This document shows positions 1 to 13,400 of a DNA stretch of 64,000 nucleotides, in pieces. The position numbers and the translations under genes were made by a program. The notes beneath the pieces were generated by a model. It saw only the letters and a list, made by a program, of their open reading frames with translations. It had not been told where the DNA came from and ran no database searches. Every line of letters starts with the position of its first letter. The stretch's first letter is position 1. This stretch comes from Cristatella mucedo (lineage: Eukaryota > Bryozoa > Phylactolaemata > Cristatellidae). The DNA is taken from contig WPIO01000008.1 in assembly GCA_009760855.2 (NCBI GenBank), positions 6,707,501 to 6,771,500 on the forward strand. The letters are read 5' to 3'.

Positions 1-713
1 TTTTCCTAGAATATTAGATACAACTCACTGCCTGCTGGTCTACCGGCCTGTGCACTCAGGCGCTTACAGTTGGTGCAAAACTATGGAAGCTAGGCTTGCC
101 TGCCGTGAGTGTCACAGCTGCAACATCACACCACTTCCCGCCGACCTGCACTGGCTCCCAATCAAGCAAGGTATCGACTTCAAGGTGGTGTCACTCACTT
201 TTACATCCCTTCATTCGTTGGCTCCAGCCTACCTATCAGATCTACTCTCCCATCAGGCTAAGCATCGTACCACCTGCTTTTCGGAATCTAACTTTTTACC
301 CATACCTCAAACCAATCTCAAATCCTTTGGAGACCGTGCCTATGCCTTAGCTCGTATGCTCTCAACGCCTGGAACTGAATCTCAACTTTCATCACGACAT
401 CTCCTGACTTTTCTCCATTTAAAAAGAAGCCAAAAATGCATCTATTTATGACAACATTGAGTAGGTCCCTGCGATTCGTCCTTTTTGTGACTATGCATGC
501 TAATACAGTGCATGCTGCTACAAACGAAACTTCCATGCTGACCCCGTGCATGTCACCCCTAATTATGTTATTCTTGTTGTTTATTGAGCCTGCTACCACT
601 AACCATTCGATCGTGCTTCCTTTGTAGCAAATTTAAAGTGCCTAGAAAGAGATTGAGTTCTCTGAGGGCACTATATCAAATGCTTCATTATTATTAATTA
701 TTATTATTAAAAG
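1..713 (+). mobile_element. LINE-A copy, truncated 3' end of a CR1/L2-type non-LTR element
   Basis: The plus strand shows remnants of the reverse transcriptase C-terminus: [36 protein letters not shown] and [12 protein letters not shown]. The ORF is frame-broken. The 3' end reads GCAAATTTAAAGTGCCTAGA, continues to a TTCTCTGAGGGCACTATATC stretch, then an (ATT)n tail at about 687-711. The copy lies downstream of the gene's last exon in antisense orientation. It runs off the window start, so its 5' end is unknown. Confidence 0.8.
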
Positions 714-859
714 TATGGGCTTAAAATTTAAGATCAGTACTATCTCATGGCTTGCTCCCCCAATCGAGTCAGCCAACTCATGCTTTGCGGCCTTAGGGAC
801 TTTGCTTCTGTTCTTTTGTTTGACTGATTCTGATGCGACCACTGCTTGCTGCTGTCTTT

Positions 860-1010
860 AACCTGGTCAGCTCTTTTCACTGTGCTGCTAGTGTGTGCGG
901 AGACGTAAGCCATTATGGCTTAGGCTGCTGGAACGGTGCTTGCACTGCACGACACAGATCGTGGGTTCGACTCCTGAAGCATGCAATTCTGTATCGATTC
1001 CCCTCACGCC
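860..1010 (+). mobile_element. tRNA-derived SINE head
   Basis: An A-box-like TGGCTTAGGCTGCTGG and a perfect B box, GGGTTCGACTCC, at about 961-973 lie 50 bp apart. No tRNA cloverleaf is evident, so this is a SINE rather than a working tRNA gene. Confidence 0.55.
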
Positions 1011-1183
1011 CTCCCCCCCCCGACCCCTCTGCCCGGCAGGCATGCAGTACTTCCCCTTCAGTAGCTGCTGGCCACCGTGCAAGCAGGACTGAGTGCAGCT
1101 CATCAGACTGTTAGGTGCACCTTGACCGCAGGCATTCTACCTCAATTAGCGCTCAATATGAGTTTGAATGTAAAGAGTATGTA

Positions 1184-1270
1184 TGTATGTACGTATGCAT
1201 GTATGTATGTATGTATGTTATATGCATGCATCCATCCATTCATGCATCCATCCATTCATGCATCCATGTA
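1184..1270. repeat. Tetranucleotide repeat (TATG)n / (CATC)n
   Basis: A run of GTATGTATGTA changes to CATGCATCCATCCATTCATG. It abuts a LINE-B 3' remnant, so it may be the grown tail of that element. Confidence 0.75.
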
Positions 1271-1425
1271 TCTCTACCTGTAACTCAAAGCCACACAGAC
1301 TATATGGGTGTTGTGCGAGAGAGTTTAGTATAGAGACTTCATCTCATGAAATTAAGGGAAAGTGGAAAGCACAGTATAGAGTCAGGAGAGCAGTTAAGAC
1401 TGACAGACATTTATCGTACCAGGTC
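1270..1425 (-). mobile_element. LINE-B 3' remnant
   Basis: The plus strand reads TGTAACTCAAAGCCACACAG, TGGGTGTTGTGCGAGAGAG and GTCAGGAGAGCAGTTAAG. These match the 3' end seen in the longer LINE-B copies, in minus orientation. Confidence 0.6.
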
Positions 1426-1740
1426 AGAGCCGGAAGCAAGACGCATTAAATTTAGTCATCCAACGTAAATGCTCAGGTGTCTATGTATGACACAAGCAAA
1501 GGTTGCTACATAACCAGTGTGATAAAACTCAACTATAATATCGTGGTCTCCCGTGAAATAATGGTCGCACACACTTTGCAGCAGAGTATTAACACAGTAG
1601 CTCCCGGAGGCTTGTACGGCTGGCACCAACTTAGCAGCGGCAGTGTTCGGCAGAGTCAGCAGACAGAATAGTGGCAGCACAAGTAAAGAGAAATGTACAC
1701 TCTCACTAAACGTATCTGTAGTTCTCGGATGCTATCGAAG

Positions 1741-1865
1741 TTATGGCTTCTCTCTGATGAACTTGTCCAAGTTCTGCAGCTGATCACTCGAGCTGAGTGC
1801 ACGGCCGGCAGATGGAACGGTATAAGCAGCATGCACAGATGTACCATAAGTATTTGTTCCTACAG
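1741..1865 (-). CDS. Exon 56: C-terminal exon with stop
   Basis: Phase 1 in (TTTACTGATAG). It reads [41 protein letters not shown] and TAA at 1743-1741. It has no ATG near the start and was found by following phase from exon 55. It ends in a short amphipathic helix. No AATAAA was found just downstream (1741 to about 1430 on the minus strand). Confidence 0.75.
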
Positions 1866-4800
1866 CTATCAGTAAATGCTATATTATCAACAGACAGTAT
1901 AATTTAGCATAATTTATACAATATTTACAACCTAATCGGTGGCAATAGCACATAAATACGCTAAGCACATAAATGTATCTCCAGCCTAGCTGACCACAAA
2001 AAGCACTTAGAACAATCCAAAAAATTCATAAGATCATCAGTAGCTATAGTCTAATCGAATAAATTCATACAGTCTAGTCGAACCATAAAGAACCCAATCT
2101 AGCTCAGAAAATCGTTGCAACGACTACAAAAGTTAGAGGAACCAGTACGGTTGACAGCTGCTCCTGTTTGGCTTCAGCCAATGCACACACTAGCAGTACA
2201 AAAAAAGAGAGAATATCTGTCCTAAAATGGCCACGGAAATCGACTGAATATGCATGACAACCATTGAGAAAAAGAGAGTGACCACACGCAGTGTCGCTCA
2301 CCTGCCATAGCCTGTGAGATTCCGGTCACGGCCAAGGCAGCTGCTGTGTGTTGGCCGGCAGAGTACGTAGCACCAGCTGCAGTATTGGCACCTGCCGCTA
2401 GGCCACCGCTGCCGGCAGCAGCCAGAGTGGTGACCAGAGATGGTGACAGCGTGAACGACGGACCGGCCTTTAGCAAGTCGATCAGCTGACGCAGCAAAGG
2501 CACCAGCTCCTGGTCCGACGACGAAGACGTCAGATTCATTTCTCCAAACACTCCAGACAACACACAGTCAGCTGCAAAGAGATTACACTCAAACGGCTCG
2601 ACAACACTGACTCAGCTGCTTGACAGCACGAGCACGGACAGCAGCAGCATCACACAGATGAATCAGTACTCTGACGAATCGAGAAATCACTTCGAGAATA
2701 GGTCGCCAAGCGGCATGCTGCAGCAAGGCAGCAATGCAGGAGCGATGGCAAGAACGACTGCAAATAGTTGCCTCGCTCAAAGCCTAGCTGCGTTCGGGAC
2801 AAGGCTCTGAACGAAAGTGCTGCACGCCTCTGCTGCACCACTACTCACTGATGACACTGAAGTCGGCACCGCTCAGCACCTGCTTGGCCTCGGCGGCCAG
2901 CAAGTCTGCAAGCGTACGATGGTAGTCGGCTCGGGCACGTGCCGCATACAGCTGCTCGCTTCGCGACCACACTTGGTCCGACAGCTCTCGCTGCAGTCTC
3001 TGCACGGCCTGGCTGTACCTCTGAAGACAGCAACAGCGCAGTGAGCAAGTGAGCGATTTCAACGCCAGCAGGCAGCCTGAGAGGCGGCGGGCCAGCAATA
3101 GGCGGGACGCTAGCAGTGCGAGAGCTAAGAATTGGGTCAAGAGTTCGCCTCAGTCTAGCCGGAAAATGAGGTTTACAGTGGGCCATGCATCACGGCAGCA
3201 TCACTCTAAACGTAGCACGGATACTGTGAGGGGCTTGCTCTAGCAAGCTGCACCAAGCTCGGCCAGCTGGTGAGAGAGAGAGAGAGAGAGAGAGAGCCCT
3301 GCTATAGCCGGCGAGCAGGCCGTAAAAACGCAGCAGCTTGACTTCTCGACATGCACCCTCATTCGCCCCTTTACAGCGTTCTGCGATAAGGCACACGGGA
3401 TTCACCAGGCAATGCACTCAAAAGAAAAGTGACAGCAATCTGATCGCCCCAAGAATGCAGCAACAGGACGAGCCAAGCTTGTGGGCATGAGTGTACCGTT
3501 TAGCGCGATGAACTCGCCGGCAACTGAGCAACACAGCACCGAGCAGACGCCATACTGAGGACGACTCACCTGCTTGGCAACGTTCTCGGCATCCGGGTTC
3601 ATGGCGTCCTGCAGCTCGGCCAGCCGATCCTTGCACTTCTGCTCCTCGGCCTGGCGCTTCCTGCCGAACTTTTGTACGACCTCGGCCAGCTTGCCGTGCG
3701 CGGCCAGCATTGCATGACCGCTCTCACGCTCGTCGTCGTCGGCCTCGGTGACCAGGGCCACGACGTCCGGCGGAAGCACGGACGAGCAGTCGCGCTCGGC
3801 CGCACGTCGCCGCTGCACCTCACGATCCGCCGAAGAGGTCAGCTCGGCGACGATCTGCAGGTCAGCCGAAAAAGGGATTTGCCTGGCAGCCAGCACAGGT
3901 CGGCGTCGAGTGGGAAAGCTGGCAGACACGACCGAGGCCGAGGCCAGGGTCAGCAAACGCTTCCGAAAGACTCGGTGGGTGGGAGCAGCAATGCGAACAA
4001 GCGTGAGGCTCCACCAGGAAAACAAAAAAGGCGGCAGCTAGTGGCTTCGGACGGTGAGCCCCTATCCGCAGCCAAACCAAGATGGAGGCCCGAGCTGCCG
4101 GCAGCTTTCGACCGGTGGTCGCCTAGAGCGAGCGGCTCAAGCAGTAGAGCGAGCCGAGGGCAAGCGTACCTCCTCCACCGAGCCCAGTGCGCTTGCCGCC
4201 TCTGTCGGCTTGCCGTCAAGCAGAAGCTCCTCGAACAGGCGATGGTCGGCAGCAAAGAGGTCGTCCTCGCGCTGGCGGCAGCGCCGCCAGTGGCCGCGCC
4301 TTGCTGCAATCTCATCTTCAAGAACGGCAAGAGAGCCGAGCGGCGAGCGCCGCTGGCGGCGGCCCGAGGCCTCGGCCGTAACCGGCACAACCACGTCCGT
4401 GGTCGGGTTGACTCGCACTGCCGTCACGGTGCTCGGCCGGGCCGTCACCTCGTCGATGGCCTTCTCGCCGATCGCAATCGGGACGAGTCCACCGCCGTTG
4501 ACACTCTCCATCGTGCCACCCAGTGGCCGCACCTGCAAGGCGAGGCGGAAGTGGAGGCAACAAGCCGTTACCGCGCCGGTTGCATAGCATTTTCTCGGGG
4601 CATGTGCCCAGGCAAATCAAAGCCGAGGCTGCCGATGGGCAGTTCGAAAGTGGCTGCATGTGCGCCCTGAGTGACCGGGCGGGGTAATTTGGTCCTCGCT
4701 GCAACTCGCTGCCGCGACGAGAGCAGGCATGCGCCAAAAGCAGGGCGTGGCTACCCATTGATTCACGGCGGCAGCCACCACAGCAGGCTGGGGTCGCACC

Positions 4801-7328
4801 TTGCCGCTGGCATTGTCCCTTTCGGCACCGAGGATCGGCACGGTCATGCCGGAGCCGGCCGGATCGAGCATGGTGGTGCCGACCAGTATGGGAAGCAGCT
4901 GCCCGCTTCCCTCAAACTCGTACAGGCCCGGCGAACCGCCGCCGGATGCCAGCATGGCGAAGTGCTCACGCCGCGCCGCAGCAGCGTGGCGAGCCTGAAG
5001 CAGAGCTGCGACGGAATGGCGCCGTGCAGAGCGCAGGCCCGACACGGCCGCCTCGAGCCGGCTCCACTCGTGACGCACGTCTGTCGCACCGGCAGCGACC
5101 GCAGCGGCCTCCAGGTAGCGCTGCAGGCAGGCCAGTGCCTGCGCCTCGCACTCGAGCTCCCGCTCGTCGAGCAGAGCCTGCAGCCCGCCGGCGGAGGGGC
5201 GTGCCGTCGCTGACGAGCCACGGTCATCGAGAGGAGCGACGTGACAGCAGCCGTGGACTCGGATGGGTGCACCCGACAGCCAATCGACGGCCTCGTCGTG
5301 TGACACTAGGGCGACAGCTGCCGTGGAGCTGCCGTGTGAGCCCTCGGCAACGACCTTCACCGAGCAGAGAGGCCTGGCCAGGCCTGTGGCCGGGTCGATC
5401 TCGAAGCCCAGCACTGGCGCAGCGATGCCTGAGGTTGGGTCGACGACAATTGATCCAATCTAAGAGCGAAAGCAGCGAAGAAATCTAAGAGTGAAAGCAA
5501 AGAAGAAAGTCACATGGCAGGAGCAGCAGCAGTAGCAGTGGTGGTGGCAAGTACACATCGTGGAGCACCAGCTGCCGGGCAGGCTTGCTGTGTAGTTGTT
5601 TCGGCCAGTAACAAAGATTTGTCACAAAGCCAAGTTAGGCCATCCCTCATCTCGGAGAGAGTCTTGCTACCAAGGGCCATTATCAGGCCTACGATTTCCC
5701 GCGCATCGGGAAGCAGCCTCCAGCATCGGACAGAGGCAGCAGCACACAAAGCCAGCAGGACTCCGACGCCATAACCCCTTAACAGGGATTTAAGGACCGC
5801 ACGGTTCAGAAGGACTCAGACAGCCGCACAGCTGGAGCACAATATGCCACTGTGTGTTAATAAACGTATGAATTCGACGGCTTGTGCAGAGTTCAGCACA
5901 GTCTCTCGACTGTATGGCAATGTACAGTGTTTCTATGAAAATAAGACAGGTCATTTATTAAGTTTTGCTTCAAAAGAGCCATTGGGCCCAATTTTGAGGG
6001 AATGCTTTCACGTACAGCAAACTACATTTATACACGTATTCATATTCACAAATTTACACTTATGAAAGTACAGTATTGTCATCTTCTGGAACATCGTCCA
6101 AAATCTCCAAGCCTCAAATTTTATTCTGGCCTGAATTTCTCGTGCATCCATATCCCTTTGAGCTATCGGCCCCAATCTTTTTTCGAGCAATAGAGCTCTC
6201 ATTGAATGAGCACTCTTGTCCATGCAGTCTGTTTGCAGTACATTAGCAACACAGCTGTCAGCAGTAGCAGAGCCAGGGGGCAGGGGGCAGTGAGCTGGAC
6301 GGCCCCTCTTCACCCCAATTGCCACACCGAAGAAATGATGTTTTAATTCCTCTCAAAAATCAACCATCGAGTTTGTGTCGAATAAACACAATGATTGCAA
6401 GCTATAGTTTCCTTTACTTGCAGGTCTGACCGCACCTACTGAAAAATCTTGCCGGGGGGGAGGGGAGGATGAAGAGAAATAATGCTCACCGCTTGTAACT
6501 GAACGTTTGTAAAATGGCTAGTGAGTGAGGCCGAAAAATGGCATAAACAGACAAGCAAGGCTAGGGCATATTTAACAAAGTGCAACATATGGGCTACATG
6601 ATTTCCAATGTCTAACTTTTAGAGGTTTCATGACCAGAATCAGGCACCACTGGCTGCAGCCTAACTAATGTCTAGTCATGAGAATGCCACAAGTTGCAGC
6701 AGTTTAAAAGTGAAGCAGAATATCTCCTGACTCATGCGACGAGGAGCAGCCTGATGCACACACTGTCAATGACTGTGGATCGAACCTCTGGAGGGAATAT
6801 TTTCTCTCTGCACACCAAACCATCAAAAGTATTTTGTGTATGCTGTCAGCCACGGCTGCGGCAGACACCCAGGTGACGCCACATCGAGCTACTTGCAACG
6901 AGCCGAACGCCTACCTCGACTGGAATGGGCAAGCACGTGACAGGATCCGTATGCACACAGGTGACAGGCACAACGGCCTTGCTCGCTGGATCGATCGTGA
7001 CGGCCACGATGGGTGCCTGCAGGCCGGTGACCGGTGCTGCAGCAGCTGCTCCATACTTGAGCTCCGACTGCCTGTCCAGCGGCTTGTAAGGGCACGGCAC
7101 CGAAGTGCCCCCTGCTGGATACGGCACGAAGGGAATAGGAAACTCGCCGAGCCGACCGTGCCGGTCGAGTCCTGAAACATTCGAAAGCGCTTCCATTCAG
7201 GTGCAAGCTAAAGTTGGTGGCCACCGACCAAGACGAGCTGCGCCCATGGCAGCAGCAGAAACAGCTGTCACGTGTTCAGTCTAGAGGAAACCGCTAGCTG
7301 CTGCATGGCCATTGCTATTCAGGCCAAC

Positions 7329-7420
<92 letters not shown>

Positions 7421-10400
7421 ATTTTCACTCGAGCTAGTCACCTGCACCACACTCCAGCTTGCACTCGAACCGCTGTGCTTGCGGGTCGTAGACGACGAAT
7501 GTGGCCATCGGAAGGACGCGTCCTGTGCCCGGATGCACGAAGTATGCCGGGGGCACTGCCATCTTTTCACCTCTGGCCATCAGCATGAAGGAGCCCTCGA
7601 TAGGCACGGCGAGGCCAGTGACATCGTCCAGGTGCGCCTGATCACTGACCAGACCACTCTCATTGTGATGCCCAAAGATGTCCTCCTTCTCCAGGGGAAG
7701 GCCAGTGGCTGCGTGAGTGAACGGGCTAGCAGTGGTCAGTACATTGACACCCTTGGCCACTGTGGAAAGCATGCCGCTGCCGGGAGACTGTGTTTGCGCA
7801 TGCTAGAGCCGGCTCACCAGAATAGATCAGGTGGCCGCCGGCATGCTGACCGGCTGTTGCCACTCGATCGTCCTCGTCGACAGCGACGCTCCAGCAGCAC
7901 AGTCTGTTCCGCTCGGAGGCGACGAGCTTGCGAGCGTGCTGCAGCTGTGCGCGGGTGTGACCCAGAGCTGCGGTGGCCAGCTGCCGGCCAGAGTCGCTGC
8001 CGCCGCTGCCATCGGCTGCTTCCTTCTGAGAGGCGCCGGAGAGCAGGCCTTTGGCATAGCTCGTTACCTCGTCGATGCATGCATCGACGGCGACCTGTTT
8101 ACGAAAAGCAAAGGATCGCGTGAAGCAACACGGGCGCTCACCTTTTCCTTGCTGCAGCTGCATCAGAACGGTGATTTGCAGCCGAACATTAGCTAAGGAT
8201 GCACACAGGCACTTGGATTGCAGCACAGAATGAGCAATCGAGTGTGCACCGTGCGATAGCAAACCGGGTTACGCAAATCAGCACTGCTTCCAGCGGCTAC
8301 AGCTACTGTTGCCCGAGAGATATGTCTAATTCATTTGAGACTAGTCGTCCAACAACCTACGATAGGGGCGAGCCATGCACTTCCAGACATTTTGAGGCAG
8401 TGTGGTGCTGATGGGCTCGTCCGACAACCTACATTGAATATCTCTCACCAGAGAGAAAACTGTATAGATGGAACAAGATAACAAGGAGTAGGAAGGGAGA
8501 CTGGGCCACTAAGGGAGGAGAGAGGCAGCATGGATTGATGGGCAGAGAGAAAAAGAGAAAGCCCGAGTAACCGAGGAGAGAGACAGACAAAGAGACAGAC
8601 CGAGACTGATAGCATGCAGGAACAATAGTGCGCTGCAGAGCATCACCTGGTGGTTCTCACGTGCCCTCTTCTCGTTGGTCAGCAGCTGCAGCTGCCGGTC
8701 GAGTAGCTGCGTGAAATCGCTGCCGAGACGCTGACGGCGCGCCAGCTCTGCCTCCAGCTCACGAAGCTTGCTCTCATACTCGCTCAGCTTCGCCTGTGCC
8801 ATGGCCCGGCCGCTGCTGCCCGCCACCAGTGGCAGGCCGAGCTTGGCCGCCCACAGGCTCCTCATGGCGTCTGCCTGGCCGGTAATCCTCAGATACAGTG
8901 ACTTGGCCTGAAAGGAAGGAGGCCGAGTGAGCGATATTGTAACGTCAGAAAAAGTGCTGCACCGAGCTATACGAACGTGTCATCTGCAGATCCCAACTTG
9001 GCAGAGTGCAAGGCAGCCTAATGGCGCCGAGGGGGGCTCCCGCCTCAAAGCTGCTGCACTAGCTGCACAGGCAACCCCTGAAGAGCTGCCACTGTTGGAT
9101 ATCGTCTCGGCTTGCCAAAGTCAAAAGGATTAGGTGTCGGAGGGCAAGCACGGAAACCACGACTCCAACACCTACTCAACTTTTAAAATTTCCATTAACA
9201 AAGGTTTTGGAGAACAGAGAGCACAGGCAAAGTTCTTTGCATCGCTCTGCCTCTCACTCTCTCCTTCCCTCAACCAACCTGTCTATATTTCTTTCTTTTT
9301 GTCGATCTAGCTCACTCTCTGTGTGCCTATTTGTGTATTACCTCCGACTGTCTGCCTGTCTATCTCTTTCTCTCCTATATCAGATTCTGTTCTTACCTGT
9401 CTGCCTCTCTATCTCCCTTCCCTTGTCTCTCTTCTCTGTCTGTCTGTCTCCCAGTCTCATTCTCGATCTGTCTGCCTCTCATTATCTGTCTTTTAATTAG
9501 AATTTAGAGCAGCCGGAAGAGCCTGCCGTGGGACTCATCGCTGCAAAAGAATTTTTCCTTGAGTACGAAGTGATCCCGCAACCTCAGAGTTACCAGTCTG
9601 GCGCTCCGATCGATTGATCTATCACACTCTTCTATGGCGCTCAATTGAGGGCTCTTAATAGAGCCCTGAGAGCACGAAAATCATTATTATGCAATTCGTG
9701 AATGTCTGGAAAAGCTGGTTAGTGAAATTGAACATGCACAGATTGTGGTATGCACAAACAAATAGAGGGTGAGTCACACTGCCGAAGCAAACCCTGTAAA
9801 AAACAAAACACGTGGGTTTTTAACTTCCATTTTAAGTTGTGGCCATTGTGCTACCGAGTTTTGTACCATCTGTAAGCGTCTTGCTGCAGGAGCACAAATA
9901 CCTGCGAACTGAGAGTTATACAAGTCTAGAAGGGATGTCACCACTGCATCAACATCCATATCTAGGCATACCTAATGTTTTGAAAATTTTAAGTAGCTGC
10001 ATCTATACAGACATGACTGAGTAGATAAATGTGGTCATCAAGCAAAGGTCCTTCTGGACCATGTTTACTCGAATTTTTGCGTACACAGGCTAAGTAAGTG
10101 ATGATAGCCGGATCTGTTTTGAGAGCGAAGCTACTTGAGGGTGAAGCTTTCAAATTTTCGTAAGACATTAAGTCTGTGCATAAGTATTAGGATGGTCTGG
10201 TCTTCATGCAATTTGATGAAAGTTGGCTGCTATCCAAGTGCTAATATGAGCAGTGCAAGCTGCAAGGTACTTATCTACATGGTAAGAATCTGATAATGCT
10301 GAAAGGTAGGATCAAAGGAAAAGTCGGGGAGGATCAAAAGAGAAGCAGAGCTGAGCTTCAGCTGCATATAGATGAAAGCCACAAAAAATACCAGGAAGAG

Positions 10401-13400
10401 CCTTGAGGCTATCACCACAGCTTGCAGCAGCTATAAAGGATCGCCCACCACAGGATTCGAACCCATGACCTCAGGATCGAGGACGTAAATAGCTCCCTCC
10501 TTACCTAGTGTGCCATCACGGCTACAATATACCATGCAATAATTACATCAGCAAGAGGGCGAGTGTACAATGTGGAAAGAAAGCAAATTGAAACACATCC
10601 TTGGAATCCTTCAAAGGCTTGCCAGAATATCTAATAAGGTTGGTTACATGCAAGCTCTAAAATCTCCAGCTAAGATAGGACGAAAGCCACTTCACTGCAA
10701 TACCCCAGATCCCACGCAAGACAGGGGATGCTCAAAGTGTCGTGGCAATCAAAGGAATCAAATGCCCCTCCTCAACCTGAGTGATCCCGTAGAACTTGCA
10801 GCAAGAGCCGACCTAAGTAAACATTCCTGAGTAGGTCGCTTTGTACTAGCACTGTCTGTGTCGAATGATTAGCTTTAAAATCCTGATAGGATGTTACTTG
10901 TTAGGCTAGACGTATTACTGTGAGTACATGGCTGCCATATCATCACTTTCACCACCAGTGTCTTTGATTGGAACAGCAGAAGGAAGACTGGGGAGAGTTT
11001 AATTACTATCTCCTCGTTCAAAAGTTGACTTCTACTTGAGTAGCCTTGTAAATGGCAACATTGAAGGGTGTAGGGACAACACCAGAGGCAAAAACGTATG
11101 CACTCAATGTGGGCAGTAGAAAGTCTAGGCATTATAGAGACCGTAAATAAAGGATCTGGAGGGCTATTGGTTAGCAGATAAACTTTGTGACGTGGTCAGC
11201 AGGGGTCAGTTTGAAAGTGAATAGAGAAGCAGAGTTAAGGAACAGGAGGGGTGGTCCAATGAGACAGATTCTTCCATCTTGTCTATCTTGTTTGCAAAGA
11301 ATTTAGAAAAATCTAGAGTATCACGAGGATCGCTATGTACGATGCAAACCTAACCTGTGTGTAGTAAAGCAGACGGTTGATGGTGGACATAAGCATTTTT
11401 GGACTGTAAATTTAGGATTCAGCCTAACTGGTCTCTATAATGCTACCATATGGAGCACAGTAGTGGCACTCTTGGGTATGATTCAAACAAGCAATACGAC
11501 AAAAAACGAGAAAACCAAGTGCTGTGGGCAAGTGTTTGAGGACCAGCCAGATAATCTTGCAGTAAGCAGTGCTTGCTGAGCGCACTGCAGCATCACTGCA
11601 ACCAACCTCTTCTTTCTGACGGGACAAACTCTGCGTCACACGGAGCGCCTGACTAGCCAGGGCATCGTACAGCTTGGGTGTGCTGAATGCCTCGACGTCA
11701 ACCTGCTTGTCGTAGTCCCAGAACTCGTCCTGCTCGGTTGCCACCGATGCTGTAACTGCTGTGGCTGCAACAGTTGTAGTGGCTGCGGATACCGAGGCAC
11801 TGACACTTGTCACTGCTGCTTCAGCCAGGCGATGGAATTTCTTGAGCGAATACAGTCTCGATCCTTTGCTCGAATAGTCGTCGAAATTTTGCTTTACGGT
11901 GACGATGCGGTAGTATGGATGCATGAATGACAGCTTCGACCAGCCATACTTGCCGAAGAGAACCTGCCAAACGTGGCGAACGTGTATGGCGTGCGGCCAG
12001 AACGGACAGGGACGAGAGAGGTAAGCACTACCTAGATATGGTGGGGCGGCCTCTGCGTAGCTTCATGTCACTGTCACCACTCAACCAAAAGCTTCGTCCC
12101 AAGCTGACATGCCTGCCCAGCAAGAGCTGCAGCAGCTGAAACAGCAAGACAGCGGCTCGGTGGCAGCCAGTCCACCCACACTCACCAATGCTCCAATCAG
12201 CAGGCCCACAAGAATCACGATGGCTGCCAGGAGGGCAGCGATCAGTGTCCAGTTAGGTGTTTCGACGATGTCCTGCTGCATTGAGATGCCAATGCTGACG
12301 ACGTTGCTCGGCGTCGTGGGGAAGAACGGTCCCGACTGCGAGCATTGTGAGTTTTGGGCCATCACTCGAACGTACTAAAAAAAATGACCGGGTCGGTGAG
12401 CGTACGACACGAGATAAGAATGTCGCCCCATCTAGTAAGCAGTTCATGCCCACGTGCTGCACTGCCAGGCCGAGCAACGCGTGAGCACAAAGTATGGGGC
12501 AGCTAGTGGATGCTGGCTTACCATCTTCTTGTTAATGTTGGTACTCAAATAGAAGACGTAAATTCCTGGTGTCGTGAATTGGTAGGCAAACAGTGTTGAG
12601 GAGGAATTCATCTGAGTGATGGCCTCTTCAAGCTTACGGAAACCACCATAGTCGAAATCTGAGTTCATGTTGTACAGATTTTCCCTGAGTAGATACATTC
12701 AGAATTTTGAGGTTAAAGAACGAAACACTGTCGTGAAAAACCCTCCTGCTGCAAGCTGCCTGAACAAATGAATGATGGCACCAACAGTAATAGTAATACT
12801 AATACTGCTTCAACTAGAATTAACAATATTATTCTTAAAACCATACATGACACTCCATGGGAGCAAGATATATTTCTAGGATCAATTTTTTAGTAAGAAC
12901 ATGCAGTGTTAGCATGCATGAGCACACGGAATAAGTAAAACCGATAACTAACATCAACAAATGAAGGCATCAACGGAGTGTGCCATAAAGTTGAAGCTTA
13001 TCAGCCAGATTGCCTCTCGAGTTATTTACGTATGCCAAAGTTTCTTACTTCGACAGCTATTTGGGCAGCTTGCCATGCTTGAAGATTCATGCTGGTTTTG
13101 TTCTGCACGACTGGTGGAATGGTAATATTGGAAGAGGCCGAAATTCTAACGGAAGTCGCCAAACATTTGGATGTAGCCTAAGCTTGCCAATCAAAGCAAG
13201 TGGCCTTCATGCTTCCAGGTACGATAGCGTGCTTCCTAGACCCTGGAGCAATGTCACAGGGTGGCAGCAACAGTCATTTTGAGTGATGAACAATTGTTCA
13301 GCTCGAGCTTTAGTCGGCAAGAGCAGCAGCCTGTACAAGACCACTATTGGCAAGCTTCTCAATGGGTTTTCAGCTGCTGCTGACCACACAGTCCCTGAGC

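Noticed and set aside
960-1000. Functional tRNA genes at B-box sites (0.96, 28.15, 51.85, 63.15 kb)
   Set aside because: No acceptor stem or cloverleaf can be formed; the sequences are repeated with SINE-like 3' parts.
2844-2849. Stop codon TAG at the end of exon 54 as the gene end
   Set aside because: The sequence is a consensus splice donor and the following two exons stay in phase to a better C-terminus.
3672-4670. Plus-strand 332-residue open frame
   Set aside because: Antisense to exons 52-53 and intron 52 in GC-rich sequence; no recognisable domain, while the minus strand has phased coiled-coil exons.
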